DNA of 64,000 bases, taken from contig CP172536.1 in the NCBI GenBank assembly GCA_044598425.1, forward strand, positions 1,674,001-1,738,000. Direction: 5' to 3'. Below are positions 8,892 to 17,074 of the stretch, in pieces; positions within the stretch are counted from its first letter, which is position 1, and every line of letters starts with the position of its first letter. Source of the stretch: JAEVLT01 sp044598425 (GTDB lineage: Bacteria; Bacillota; Bacilli; Bacillales; Cytobacillaceae). The notes beneath the pieces were generated by a model. The model saw only the letters and a list, made by a program, of their open reading frames with translations, was not told the origin of the DNA and did not search any database. A program made the position numbers and the translations under genes.

Positions 8892-8915
8892 AAAAAAAGG
8901 CTTCTTTTATTTAAG
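8892..8915 (-). terminator. Terminator of the decayed minus-strand gene
   Basis: On the minus strand GGCTT pairs with AAGCC across a 9 base loop, followed by seven T. It overlaps the stop codon of the relic reading frame just upstream, which supports that frame having once been a gene. Confidence 0.55.
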
Positions 8916-9184
8916 CCGGCGAAGCCAGGAGAGGAATAACGGCACTCCTACCATGACCACGCTTTATCCGCTGTTTTTTGCCGGAGAGCACTTGATCTAC
9001 CAGCTCTGAATCCATCACTTCGTTCTTTTTTTAAAAGATTTTTCTTGAACCTCGCCAGTTTATTCGGTTTGCTCTCATTAAGGAGGAGCAGGTTCATTTT
9101 GATATTCTCACCTTTTTTATTATTGATAACGGTTGCTTTATAAAAATCATCCTGGCTCGGATCGCCGCTTCGTTCGATCAGTTC
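8911..9184 (-). pseudogene. Decayed, unidentified coding relic
   Basis: Minus-strand reading gives a protein-like stretch beginning E-L-I-E-R-S-G-D-P-S-Q-D-D-F-Y (from 9184) and running to K-K-N-L-L-K-K. At an A-run near 9030 the sensible frame shifts and continues with E-V-M-D-S-E-L-V-D-Q-V-L-S-G-K-K to TAA at 8911-8913, where a hairpin follows. A TAA lies just upstream and no start codon or intact frame exists. Residue composition looks like real protein. I do not recognise the family. The surrounding 8633-9321 holds nothing else that I can support. Confidence 0.45.
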
Positions 9185-9321
9185 GCGTTAACTGCTCCTT
9201 TTTAAAAATAACTTTATTTAACCTTATGAATTCTCAAAGATAAAAATTATGAATTCTAGGAATCGTTTCAAACTGAATATAAATGTGTTAGAGTGCTTGA
9301 AAGCATGTGTGGAGGTGTGGA

Positions 9322-10335
9322 ATGGACGATATTCATCAAATTTTGGATGGGATTGTTATGCCGGGTAAAAAAGTGTTGGCTACGATTATCGAGGTTGAAG
9401 GATCTTCTTATAAAAAAGCAGGGGCAGCGATGCTTTTTCTGGAAAATGGTGCCCAAGCGGGGATGCTAAGCGCCGGTTGTTTAGAGGAAGACCTGAAGTT
9501 GAGAACAAATGAAGTTTGGGAGAGCGGCAGGGCAATGACGATTCATTTCGACCTTAGGAGTGAAGCAGATGATGGCTGGGGACAGGGATTTGGCTGTGAT
9601 GGCGCTATTACTATTTTGTTGGAGCCAGTAGATGAAAAGCTGACGGCTGATTTCCTTAAAATAAAGAATTTCCTTGATGCGAACATTCCTGTAATAATGA
9701 TTAAGAAAATTGAGACGGAAATTGAATATTTCTTTGTCCCATATGAAGGAGAGCCATTTGGCTGGTGGCAAAGCGAGCTTCCCGTCATTGACGAAGCCGA
9801 GATAAAAAGCGGTATGATACCAGGGACGTCTATTTTTCAACATCTTCTGCAACCGAAACCAAGACTGATTCTTTTTGGTGCTGGGCAGGATGCCAAGCCG
9901 CTCGTGTCGCTTGCCGTGAAATCTGGTTTTTCTGTAGTCGTCTGTGATTGGAGGGAAGCGCTTTGCACAAAAAAGAATTTTCCAGAAGCCGATCATTTCA
10001 TCATCGGCTTTCCGAGAGAGTTAGGAAGAAAACTTTCGCTCATCCACGATGATTTGGTGGTGATCATGACACATGATTTCCAAAAAGACCGGGAGATTTT
10101 AGAGTGGGTGCTTGCTGAAAATGTGAACTATATCGGTGTTTTGGGACCGAAAGAGCGGACGAAAAGGCTGCTGCGCCAAAAGGAAATTCCAGTGCCGATT
10201 TATGCGCCAGTTGGCTTCTCGATCGGCGCGGTCGGATCCGAGGAAATTGCCGTCAGTATCGTGGCACAATTAATAGCCGTTTGCCGGAAGCCGTCAAGAA
10301 TGAAAGCAAAAAATTTATGGGCGGTTCCGGATTAA
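9322..10335 (+). CDS. XdhC/CoxI-family molybdenum hydroxylase maturation factor
   Basis: A 337-residue XdhC-type protein: the N-terminal XdhC/CoxI domain with the A-G-M-L-S-A-G-C-L-E-E-D motif (residues about 45-57), and a C-terminal Rossmann domain starting at L-I-L-F-G-A-G-Q-D-A-K-P. XdhC binds molybdenum cofactor, promotes its sulfuration and inserts it into xanthine dehydrogenase-type enzymes in the cytoplasm; PucA is the B. subtilis equivalent. ATG 9322 has GGAGG six bases upstream, so the 9307 GTG is not needed. First gene of a five-gene molybdenum hydroxylase operon. Confidence 0.9.
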   Translation: MDDIHQILDGIVMPGKKVLATIIEVEGSSYKKAGAAMLFLENGAQAGMLSAGCLEEDLKLRTNEVWESGRAMTIHFDLRSEADDGWGQGFGCDGAITILLEPVDEKLTADFLKIKNFLDANIPVIMIKKIETEIEYFFVPYEGEPFGWWQSELPVIDEAEIKSGMIPGTSIFQHLLQPKPRLILFGAGQDAKPLVSLAVKSGFSVVVCDWREALCTKKNFPEADHFIIGFPRELGRKLSLIHDDLVVIMTHDFQKDREILEWVLAENVNYIGVLGPKERTKRLLRQKEIPVPIYAPVGFSIGAVGSEEIAVSIVAQLIAVCRKPSRMKAKNLWAVPD

Positions 10336-10423
10336 TGGAATGAAGTATAGAGACTGGAATGTTCAGTCGTTTTGGAAAAATCGGGCGTGGTGAAAAACAA
10401 TCAAAAAAGGAAATGGTGAGTGG

Positions 10424-11035
10424 ATGAACAATCCCCGAATAATCGGTGTTTATCTTGGGGCAGGCAAAAGTATTCGCATGGGCAGGAACAAGCTTGAGCT
10501 TCCTTTTGGTGAATTTTGTTTAGGGAGCTGGGGGCTTCAGGCGGCCATCGACTCCCAACTTGACTGGATCATTGCCGTCACTCGAAAGGGCGATCCGCTT
10601 CATTGGCTTGCTCCTTTTTCTAAAAAGAAGGGATGGAGCTGTCTTCGTTGTGATGAGGCTGATTACGGGCAGAGTGCATCGCTAAAGGCTGGGCTTCGAG
10701 CGGCGACTGGGCTGGGAGCGGATGCGGTGGTGATGATGCTGGCGGATCAGCCGTTTGTGACGGCTAGTTTGCTGAACCGGCTTGTTGAGGGGTTTGTGGC
10801 GTCTCCAGAAGGTGCTTTCGTGGCAGCATCACTTCAGCCGCCGGTGCTTTTTGCTAAAAGGGTTTTTCCGGATTTACTGCAGTTGGAAGGGGATTGTGGT
10901 GCGCGTGCTTTGATTCGGGGAAAGTGGAGTGAAAGCGGCAAGGTGTTGGCTGTGGTGGATGAGCCGTATATGCTCGATATTGATACGGCTGCGGAGTATG
11001 AATTTTATGCAGGGGAGGGATCGAAATGGATGTGA
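10424..11035 (+). CDS. MocA/PucB-like molybdenum cofactor nucleotidyltransferase
   Basis: A 203-residue NTP transferase of the MobA/MocA fold. The N-terminal nucleotide loop reads Y-L-G-A-G-K-S-I-R-M-G-R-N-K (usual form LAAGxSxRMGxxK), and M-L-A-D-Q-P-F-V matches the metal-binding D-Q-P-x-x motif near residue 107. MocA adds CMP to the pterin of the cofactor to give the dinucleotide used by hydroxylases. It lies between XdhC and the large subunit, as pucB lies beside pucA in B. subtilis, and its end overlaps the next start by 10 bp. Part of this gene and the next is more G-rich than its surroundings. Confidence 0.87.
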   Translation: MNNPRIIGVYLGAGKSIRMGRNKLELPFGEFCLGSWGLQAAIDSQLDWIIAVTRKGDPLHWLAPFSKKKGWSCLRCDEADYGQSASLKAGLRAATGLGADAVVMMLADQPFVTASLLNRLVEGFVASPEGAFVAASLQPPVLFAKRVFPDLLQLEGDCGARALIRGKWSESGKVLAVVDEPYMLDIDTAAEYEFYAGEGSKWM

Positions 11036-13341
11036 TTGGAAAAAGTATCATTCGAAAAGAAGCGTATGATAAAGTGATGGGCAGGGCGCGCTATACGAAT
11101 GATTATCGGATGCAGGCGCTGTCTGTTCAGTTGGTAATCAGTCCGTATGGCCACGCGCGGATTGTTGAGCTGGATACGACTGATGCGAGCAAGCAGCCAG
11201 GGGTTCGGGCGATTGTGACGGGAGGAAGTTTTCCGTTGAATGGGGAGGCAATTCGCGATCGTTCCCCGCTTGCATCGGGAAAAGTGCGCTATCACGGGGA
11301 ACCGGTTGCTCTTGTGGTTGCTGATACGCCGGCGCTTGCGAAAAAGGCGGCTGATTTGGTGAAGGTGAAATATGAGCTGCTGCCGGTTGTCAACTCGCCA
11401 ACAGAGGCGTTTCGCGGGGATGCGCCGCTCGTTCATGAACGATTAGGTGAGTATCATAAGGATAAAGGCATTCAGTCTGTTCCGGGTACAAATATCGCTG
11501 CACATGTGAAAATTCGCAAAGGCGATATGGAGCGGGGCTGGGCTGAGAGTGATACTGTTGTAGAAGCGAACTTTTCTTTTTCACCGTCTGATCATGCTGC
11601 AATGGAGACACGGTGTGCAACAGCGGAAATATTCCCGGATGGCACGATCGAGATTATGACTTCTTCCCAGGCGCCATTTATGGTAAAAAAATTGCTTGCC
11701 GAATACTTTGGAGAGAATGTCGGGAAAATCATTGTTCATACGCCGCTCGTTGGCGGAGCATACGGGGGAAAAGCAGTGATTCAGCTGGAAATACTGGCCT
11801 ATTTAGCTTCAAAGGCGGTTGGCGGCAAAGCTGTTAAACTATTCAATACAAGAGAAGAAGATATCATTACTTCTCCATGTCATATTGGCCTTGATGCGAC
11901 GATTAAATTTGGCGCTGACCGAAACGGTTTAATTAAAGCAGCCGATATCCGGTATTTGTGGGATACCGGTGCTTATTCGGATAAGGGGATTGATTTAACA
12001 AGAGCAGGTGCTGCTGATTGTACGGGCCCGTACAATATTGAAAATGTGTGGTGCGATTCGTATTGTATGTATACGAACCATCCATATGCGTCTCCGTATC
12101 GAGGATTCAGCCACTCGGAAATTTCCTTTGCAATTGAGCGGACGTTGGATTTGCTGGCTGAAAAATTAGCGATCGACCCGCTTGAGCTTCGGAAGCGGAA
12201 TGCCATTTTGCCTGGGCATCGAACGCCGACTCGGGTGCTTTTAAATCAAAGCAATGTGGGAAATTTGCCAAAGTGTATTGATAAATTAACAGAGTTGATT
12301 CAGTGGGATCAGGGCCAGGTTTTGAAAATAAATGACCGGATTGTCCGGGCAAAGGGAATTAGCTGTAGCTGGAAGACATCAACGATTGAAACAAATGCTC
12401 CTTCGGGTGTTATTTTGACGTTTAATCCGGATGGCAGCATCAATTTAATGTCGGGTGTAATCGAAATAGGAACGGGAACGAAAACCATGCTTGCCCAAAT
12501 TTTGGCAGAACGGCTTAAAATGGATGTGGATAAAATTCATGTGCGGATGGAAGTCGATACCCAGACAACTCCTGAACATTGGAAAACCGTTGCCAGCCGA
12601 GGGACATTTATGGCTGGAAAAGCTGTACTTGAGGCAGCGGAAGATGTGATCCGGCAGTTAAAGGATGTAGCCTCCTGTGTGTTACGCTCGCCGCGCGAAG
12701 ATTTGGAAGTGGCCAATAGCCGGGTATTTTTACGGGATGACCCGGTGATCGGGCTACACTTTAAAGAAATTGGCTGCGGCTATCAATATCCTAACGGCAA
12801 TTCGGTCGGCGGGCAGATTATTGGCAAAGGGAATTATATTTTACGAAGAATGACACATATGGACCCGGAAACCGGGGAGGGGCAGCCGGGGCCTGAATGG
12901 ACGGTAGCGGCTTACGGTGTAGAAGTGGAATTTGATCAAAGGGATTGCACATATCGTTTGTTAAAGGCAGTGTCGGTGGTTGATATTGGAACGGTTCTCA
13001 ATGAAAAAGCCGCCATCGGACAGGTGATGGGAGCAATGAGCATGGGGCTTGCCTTTGCAGGACGGGAGACGTTTTACTTTGATGAGCTTGGTCGTGTGCT
13101 AAATCCGCAGCTGCGCACATACCGGCCGCTTCACTACGGAGAAAATCCGGAATATGCTGTGGATTTTGTCTTGACGCCGCAGCTAGACGCCGCTTACGGG
13201 GCAAGAGGCGTTGGCGAGCATGGATTGCTTGGCATACCAGGTGCTCTTGGCAATGCTTTGTCCGCTGCAGCAGGAGTATCGTTGCATGAACTTCCGCTGA
13301 TTCCGGAGTACATTTGGCGGGCAAAAGGAGGCAGAAACTAA
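11026..13341 (+). CDS. Xanthine dehydrogenase-family Mo-binding subunit
   Basis: A 771-residue molybdopterin subunit of the xanthine dehydrogenase/aldehyde oxidase family, usual length. Landmarks in order: N-terminal hammerhead domain (about 15-130); G-G-A-Y-G-G-K near 245 (canonical G-G-G-F-G-G-K); P-Y-R-G-F-S near 350; G-T-G-T-K near 480; R-G-V-G-E-H-G near 730, whose Glu is the catalytic base. It would hydroxylate a purine, aldehyde or other heterocycle with water. The FAD and 2Fe-2S subunits follow with overlapping stops and starts. Substrate is not certain; a purine permease lies 7 kb away but not in the operon. Confidence 0.88.
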   Translation: MDVIGKSIIRKEAYDKVMGRARYTNDYRMQALSVQLVISPYGHARIVELDTTDASKQPGVRAIVTGGSFPLNGEAIRDRSPLASGKVRYHGEPVALVVADTPALAKKAADLVKVKYELLPVVNSPTEAFRGDAPLVHERLGEYHKDKGIQSVPGTNIAAHVKIRKGDMERGWAESDTVVEANFSFSPSDHAAMETRCATAEIFPDGTIEIMTSSQAPFMVKKLLAEYFGENVGKIIVHTPLVGGAYGGKAVIQLEILAYLASKAVGGKAVKLFNTREEDIITSPCHIGLDATIKFGADRNGLIKAADIRYLWDTGAYSDKGIDLTRAGAADCTGPYNIENVWCDSYCMYTNHPYASPYRGFSHSEISFAIERTLDLLAEKLAIDPLELRKRNAILPGHRTPTRVLLNQSNVGNLPKCIDKLTELIQWDQGQVLKINDRIVRAKGISCSWKTSTIETNAPSGVILTFNPDGSINLMSGVIEIGTGTKTMLAQILAERLKMDVDKIHVRMEVDTQTTPEHWKTVASRGTFMAGKAVLEAAEDVIRQLKDVASCVLRSPREDLEVANSRVFLRDDPVIGLHFKEIGCGYQYPNGNSVGGQIIGKGNYILRRMTHMDPETGEGQPGPEWTVAAYGVEVEFDQRDCTYRLLKAVSVVDIGTVLNEKAAIGQVMGAMSMGLAFAGRETFYFDELGRVLNPQLRTYRPLHYGENPEYAVDFVLTPQLDAAYGARGVGEHGLLGIPGALGNALSAAAGVSLHELPLIPEYIWRAKGGRN

Positions 13342-14183
13342 TGCTGCCGTTTGATTTTGAGTATTATAAACCTGTTTCAGTGAAAGAGGCGGTTGAGCTT
13401 TTTCAAAGATTGGATCTTCAAGGAAAGCAGCCGATGTATTTTTCTGGCGGCACGGAGTTGATAACTCTCGGCCGCATCAATCTCACCTATACGGAAGCGG
13501 TGATTGATATTAAGGAGATTCGTGAAATGCATGCGGTTGAAAGGTCTGATGATGAACTTGTTCTGGGCGCCGCATTACCGCTTACGAGGATTGCAGAATT
13601 GAACCCTTTTCCGCTGCTTTCCCATGTTGCGAATGAAATTGCCGATCATACTGCTCGTGAGAAAATTACTCTCGGCGGCAATGTGTGTGCGCGGATCTTC
13701 TATCGCGAAGCGGCTTTGCCGTTTTTGCTCGGAGGCAGTCAGGTGGTGATTGCTGGCTCTGAGGGGTTGAAGCGGGCTTCGTTTAATGAGTTATTTTCCG
13801 AACAGCTGCAGCTTGGCAGGGGGGAGCTACTTGTTCAGTTTATCACAGACAAGAATTGGATCGAAGCGCCGTTTTTTGCAGTGAAGCGCCGGCAGCAATG
13901 GAACACTGGTTATCCCCTTATTACCATCGCCACGGTAAAAATCGGTGGCAAGCTGCGTGTGGCAATTAGCGGATTCTGCCCCTTTCCGTTTCGTTCGGTG
14001 GAGGCCGAGACGATTTTAAATCATCGTGGTCTGTCTGTTGCTGAGAGAGTAAAAGGGGCGCTTGAAGTGCTGCCCGGATCCGTATTGGATGATATTGAAG
14101 GCTCCGCTGATTACCGCTTCTTTGTGCTGGGGAATTTGTTTGAGGATGTCTTAATGTTCTTTGAGGGAGCAGGGGGAGCATGA
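13341..14183 (+). CDS. Molybdenum hydroxylase FAD-binding subunit
   Basis: A 280-residue FAD subunit (CO dehydrogenase flavoprotein / XDH medium subunit family), usual length. It has F-S-G-G-T-E-L near residue 34 and the FAD motif T-L-G-G-N-V near 110. Electrons pass from the Mo site through 2Fe-2S to this FAD. Start is the ATG at 13341, sharing its A with the TAA of the large subunit (TAATG) and served by GGAGG; the longer reading from 13314 lies inside the upstream gene. It is coupled to the next gene by an ATGA overlap. Confidence 0.87.
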   Translation: MLPFDFEYYKPVSVKEAVELFQRLDLQGKQPMYFSGGTELITLGRINLTYTEAVIDIKEIREMHAVERSDDELVLGAALPLTRIAELNPFPLLSHVANEIADHTAREKITLGGNVCARIFYREAALPFLLGGSQVVIAGSEGLKRASFNELFSEQLQLGRGELLVQFITDKNWIEAPFFAVKRRQQWNTGYPLITIATVKIGGKLRVAISGFCPFPFRSVEAETILNHRGLSVAERVKGALEVLPGSVLDDIEGSADYRFFVLGNLFEDVLMFFEGAGGA

Positions 14184-14653
14184 AATCACATACAATTGTT
14201 TTGAATGTGAACAGGGAAATTCGAATGGTGACGGTTCGGTCGGCTGACATGTTATTGTATGTTTTGCGCGGTCCACTTGGGTTAACAGGTGCAAAACCGG
14301 GATGCTTGAATGGCGACTGCGGCGCTTGCACGGTCAATGTAGATGACAAGCCAATGAAGTCTTGTCTGATGCTGGCAATTGAAGCAGTCGGTAAAAAAAT
14401 TACGACAATCGAAGGTCTGGAGCATGCGCCGATACAAGAGGCTTTTGTAGAAAATTTTGCTTTTCAATGCGGCTACTGTACCCCTGGTTTTATTATGAAT
14501 TGCCATTCTCTGATTGAAAACCATCCCGACGCTGATGATGGAACGATTAAGGAATGGCTCCAGTCCAATATTTGCCGCTGCACGGGATACGCAGAGATTG
14601 AGCAGGCGGTGAAGTCAGTACTGCGAGGGAAATCAGCAAAATCGCCTGAGTGA
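14180..14653 (+). CDS. Molybdenum hydroxylase 2Fe-2S subunit
   Basis: A 157-residue iron-sulfur subunit with both clusters of the family: C-L-N-G-D-C-G-A-C plus a later C for the plant-type 2Fe-2S centre (residues about 40-63), and C-G-Y-C-T-P-G...C-R-C-T-G-Y for the second (about 101-136). It relays electrons between Mo and FAD subunits. ATG 14180 overlaps the FAD gene stop. The terminator hairpin starts before its stop codon, so the gene end and terminator are merged. Confidence 0.93.
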   Translation: MKSHTIVLNVNREIRMVTVRSADMLLYVLRGPLGLTGAKPGCLNGDCGACTVNVDDKPMKSCLMLAIEAVGKKITTIEGLEHAPIQEAFVENFAFQCGYCTPGFIMNCHSLIENHPDADDGTIKEWLQSNICRCTGYAEIEQAVKSVLRGKSAKSPE

Positions 14654-14670
14654 TAAGCTCAGGCGATTTT
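14638..14670 (+). terminator. Terminator of the molybdenum hydroxylase operon
   Basis: A 13 bp perfect stem AAAATCGCCTGAG/CTCAGGCGATTTT with a 7 base loop. The stop codon TGA (14651-14653) lies in the loop. Confidence 0.88.
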
Positions 14671-14749
14671 GCATGAAATTTTCAAAATTGTATATGGGTA
14701 ATAATGGATTCATGTTGAAATTATGGAACATCCCGAAAGATTGGAATCC

Positions 14750-14840
14750 GGATAAATGGATAAAACAAACGGCTATACCACAAAAATACACGGATAAATT
14801 TCCAAAATACATGGATAAATCGCTGAAACAAACGGATAAA
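14750..14840. repeat. GGATAAA repeats with 21 bp period
   Basis: GGATAAA occurs five times, at 14750, 14758, 14792, 14813 and 14834; the last three are exactly 21 bp apart. The surrounding open frame (14673-14966) owes its length to this repeat, which would read as a 7-residue period with T-D-K or M-D-K cores. Similar GGATAAA-rich runs occur in other Bacillus intergenic regions (recollection, not searched). Confidence 0.55.
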
Positions 14841-14972
14841 ATTTTTGAATATAACAACCGCCACAAAAAATCATTGGAAATCGGAACAAATCCGGTGATT
14901 AATCACGTTCACGTTGTTAGTGCAGTAAACTGCTTATCTCTGATGCATTTGAAAATAGGTATTTAGATTGCT

Positions 14973-15944
14973 TTAACGTAGAGCGTCCGCATTTGCGGCT
15001 ACTTCATACTCAGACGTTAGTTGATTAATAATTGTTTGCACTGGGAGGATGTTGCTGATTTCATCCACCCTTGCTCCAGCAAAAACGAGTCCATTTTCAA
15101 CATCTCCGTTCATTGATGTAAGCAAAGATTCGAGGGTGCAAAATTGGTAAGAGCAATTTTTTAGGCAATCGTGGCACTTTCTAATTTTTAATTTGTCTGA
15201 ACCCATTGCCAAATTGGTGAATTGATTGGCAATAGCGCGGCCTTTCAAGCCTACAGTAGTTTTAATAAGAATGGTATCGCCTTTTTTTGCATCGACATAT
15301 GCTTGTTTAATGGAAAGAGGGGCATCACATTCCACACTGGCAACAAAACGGGTGCCCATTTGCACGCCTGAAGCTCCCATTTGAATTGCTTTGGCAATAT
15401 CTTCACCTGTTAAAATTCCGCCTGCTGCAATAACAGGAATGGAAACGGCACTGACTATTTCTGGCAGAAGGTCAAATAGCCGTTGATCGGTACCAAGATG
15501 TCCGCCAGCTTCAAAACCTTCAACGACAACAGCAGCAGCTCCCAGTCGCTCAGAAATCCTCGCTAATTTTGCCGAAGAAACGATCGATATAACTGGAATT
15601 CCAGCTTCCTTTCCCCATGCATACATATCTCTGGATATTCCAGCACCGGAAATAATAAAATCCACTTTTTCTTCAAGAGCAACTTTCATTTTTTTAGCAA
15701 AATCATTCATAGCAAATAAGACATTGACGCCAATATACCCGGTGCTATTGCTCCATTCTTTTGCCAGCCTGATATGCTGGCGCATTTCTTCAATCGAAAT
15801 TCCTGTCCCGGAAATAATTCCAATACCCCCGGCATTCGCAACAGCTGAAGCAAGCTTGCTTAAAGAAATCCCAACACCCATTCCGCCTTGCATAATGGGA
15901 ACCCGCGGCATCATATGACCAATTTTTAGTTGTGGAAAGTTCAA
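14973..15944 (-). CDS. Nitronate monooxygenase (NMO/FabK-like) with Cys cluster
   Basis: A 323-residue FMN-dependent TIM-barrel protein of the nitronate monooxygenase/2-nitropropane dioxygenase family. Visible are P-I-M-Q-G-G-M-G-V-G at the N-terminus, G-F-E-A-G-G-H-L-G (catalytic His region, about 145) and the phosphate site P-V-I-A-A-G-G-I plus Q-M-G-T-R-F. The family oxidises nitronates; the related FabK reduces enoyl-ACP. Unlike most NMOs it has four closely spaced Cys near residue 240 (C-H-D-C-L-K-N-C-S-Y-Q-F-C), possibly a metal or Fe-S site. It stands alone between convergent and same-strand operons. Confidence 0.83.
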   Translation of the reverse strand: MNFPQLKIGHMMPRVPIMQGGMGVGISLSKLASAVANAGGIGIISGTGISIEEMRQHIRLAKEWSNSTGYIGVNVLFAMNDFAKKMKVALEEKVDFIISGAGISRDMYAWGKEAGIPVISIVSSAKLARISERLGAAAVVVEGFEAGGHLGTDQRLFDLLPEIVSAVSIPVIAAGGILTGEDIAKAIQMGASGVQMGTRFVASVECDAPLSIKQAYVDAKKGDTILIKTTVGLKGRAIANQFTNLAMGSDKLKIRKCHDCLKNCSYQFCTLESLLTSMNGDVENGLVFAGARVDEISNILPVQTIINQLTSEYEVAANADALR

Positions 15945-16047
15945 TTCATTACCCTCTTTTCAAAAATATAAATGCACTACTTTCATCTTATACTTAAAAA
16001 TTGAGAATGTATGTGATTTTTGTTACCTGGTAATAAAACCTGATTAT

Positions 16048-16061
16048 ATGACAAGTGTCAT
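16048..16061. promoter_or_regulatory. Possible operator upstream of the NMO gene
   Basis: The inverted repeat ATGACA-AG-TGTCAT lies about 105 bp upstream of the NMO start, in a 230 bp gap with no ORF. The regulator is unknown. Confidence 0.3.
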
Positions 16062-16131
16062 GGAGGGGGATGATATTTATCACATAACTGTTAAATTTCA
16101 AAATGGTAGTTGGATCTCGATGTAGATGAAG

Positions 16132-16169
16132 AAAAAAAGAACCAGCCCCTGACCAAAGGGACTGGTTCT
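16132..16169 (-). terminator. Terminator of the qox operon
   Basis: On the minus strand a long stem (AGAACCAG with its complement CTGGTTCT, extended inward by CCCT/AGGG with one mismatch) is followed by seven T. It starts six bases after the qoxD stop. Confidence 0.85.
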
Positions 16170-16174
16170 ACTGT

Positions 16175-16468
16175 TTACATTCCAAACGACATAACCCAAA
16201 TGGAACCGGCAACGGTGATGACCGCAATGAAAAATCCGTATAGCACGTTAATCGTTTGCGATTTACCGTCTTCACCTTCATTCATATGCATAAACATATA
16301 GAGCTGAAGGCCGGCCTGGATCACAGCTAAACTGCCAATGACCCAGACAATCGTCTTTACAGGCAAAGAAGTTTTAAAAGCAACGGCAACAGCTGCGAAA
16401 GTTAGCGCCAGTGATGTGATAAATCCAACAACATGGGTGATTGGAAAACCTTTTGTATTTTTAGCCAT
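16175..16468 (-). CDS. qoxD: Menaquinol oxidase subunit IV
   Basis: A 97-residue membrane protein with three hydrophobic segments, F-P-I-T-H-V-V-G-F at the start and Q-L-Y-M-F-M-H-M in the middle, as in QoxD/CyoD. It is the small assembly/stability subunit of the aa3-type menaquinol oxidase in the cytoplasmic membrane. It is the last gene of the operon, directly abutting qoxC and followed by a terminator. Confidence 0.92.
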   Translation of the reverse strand: MAKNTKGFPITHVVGFITSLALTFAAVAVAFKTSLPVKTIVWVIGSLAVIQAGLQLYMFMHMNEGEDGKSQTINVLYGFFIAVITVAGSIWVMSFGM

Positions 16469-17074
16469 TTACGCCACCATCCTTGCCAAATACACAAATG
16501 TGAAAATAAAAATCCAAACAACGTCAAGGAAGTGCCAGTACAAACCGATAATAAAAGTTTTACGGGCGGTAACGGGCGTTAATCCTCTTTTTAAAATTTG
16601 GATAATGACCATCGTTGCCCAGCCGATCCCTATGCTGACGTGCAGACCGTGAGTGCCAAGCAGAACGAAAAAGCTTGAAAGGAAGGCGCTTGTTTGCATC
16701 GTAGCACCTTCATGAACGTAGTTCACAAACTCGGTAATTTCCATGCCCACAAAGCCTGCGCCAAGCAGTAACGTGACGACCAGCCATGTTAATAGACCTT
16801 TTTTGTTTTGACGGCGCATTTCATAAATGGCGATTCCGCATGTAAAACTGCTGGTTAACAGCAGAACTGTTTCAATCATGACGCCTTTGATATCGAATAA
16901 ATCTTTCGGTGTTGGGCCTCCGGCATAGCGGCTGCTTAATACGGAAAAGGTTGCGAACAAGGTAGCGAATAAGATGATTTCCGCACCCAGGAAAATCCAA
17001 AAGCCAAGAATGTTCATCCGGTTCTGTTCTGTTTGATACTCGAGTGGCAATGCAGTATGGGTATTAGCTGACAT
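16469..17074 (-). CDS. qoxC: Menaquinol oxidase subunit III
   Basis: A 201-residue subunit III of the haem-copper quinol oxidase with five membrane segments, including G-F-W-I-F-L-G-A-E-I-I-L-F-A-T-L and the G-T-H-G-L-H-V region typical of CyoC/QoxC. It lacks redox centres and supports the proton-pumping core. Its start overlaps the end of qoxB by 11 bp, which suggests coupled translation. Confidence 0.94.
   Translation of the reverse strand: MSANTHTALPLEYQTEQNRMNILGFWIFLGAEIILFATLFATFSVLSSRYAGGPTPKDLFDIKGVMIETVLLLTSSFTCGIAIYEMRRQNKKGLLTWLVVTLLLGAGFVGMEITEFVNYVHEGATMQTSAFLSSFFVLLGTHGLHVSIGIGWATMVIIQILKRGLTPVTARKTFIIGLYWHFLDVVWIFIFTFVYLARMVA

Noticed and set aside
8827..9009. 60-codon plus-strand open frame
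   Set aside because: It lies largely antisense to the better supported minus-strand relic and its terminator, and has no ribosome site.
9481..9996. 171-codon open frame antisense to xdhC
   Set aside because: No ribosome site, no recognisable protein features, and it is fully inside a well supported gene.
14673..14966. 97-codon open frame after the molybdenum hydroxylase operon
   Set aside because: It starts right after the terminator, lacks a ribosome site, and owes its length to the 21 bp GGATAAA repeat.
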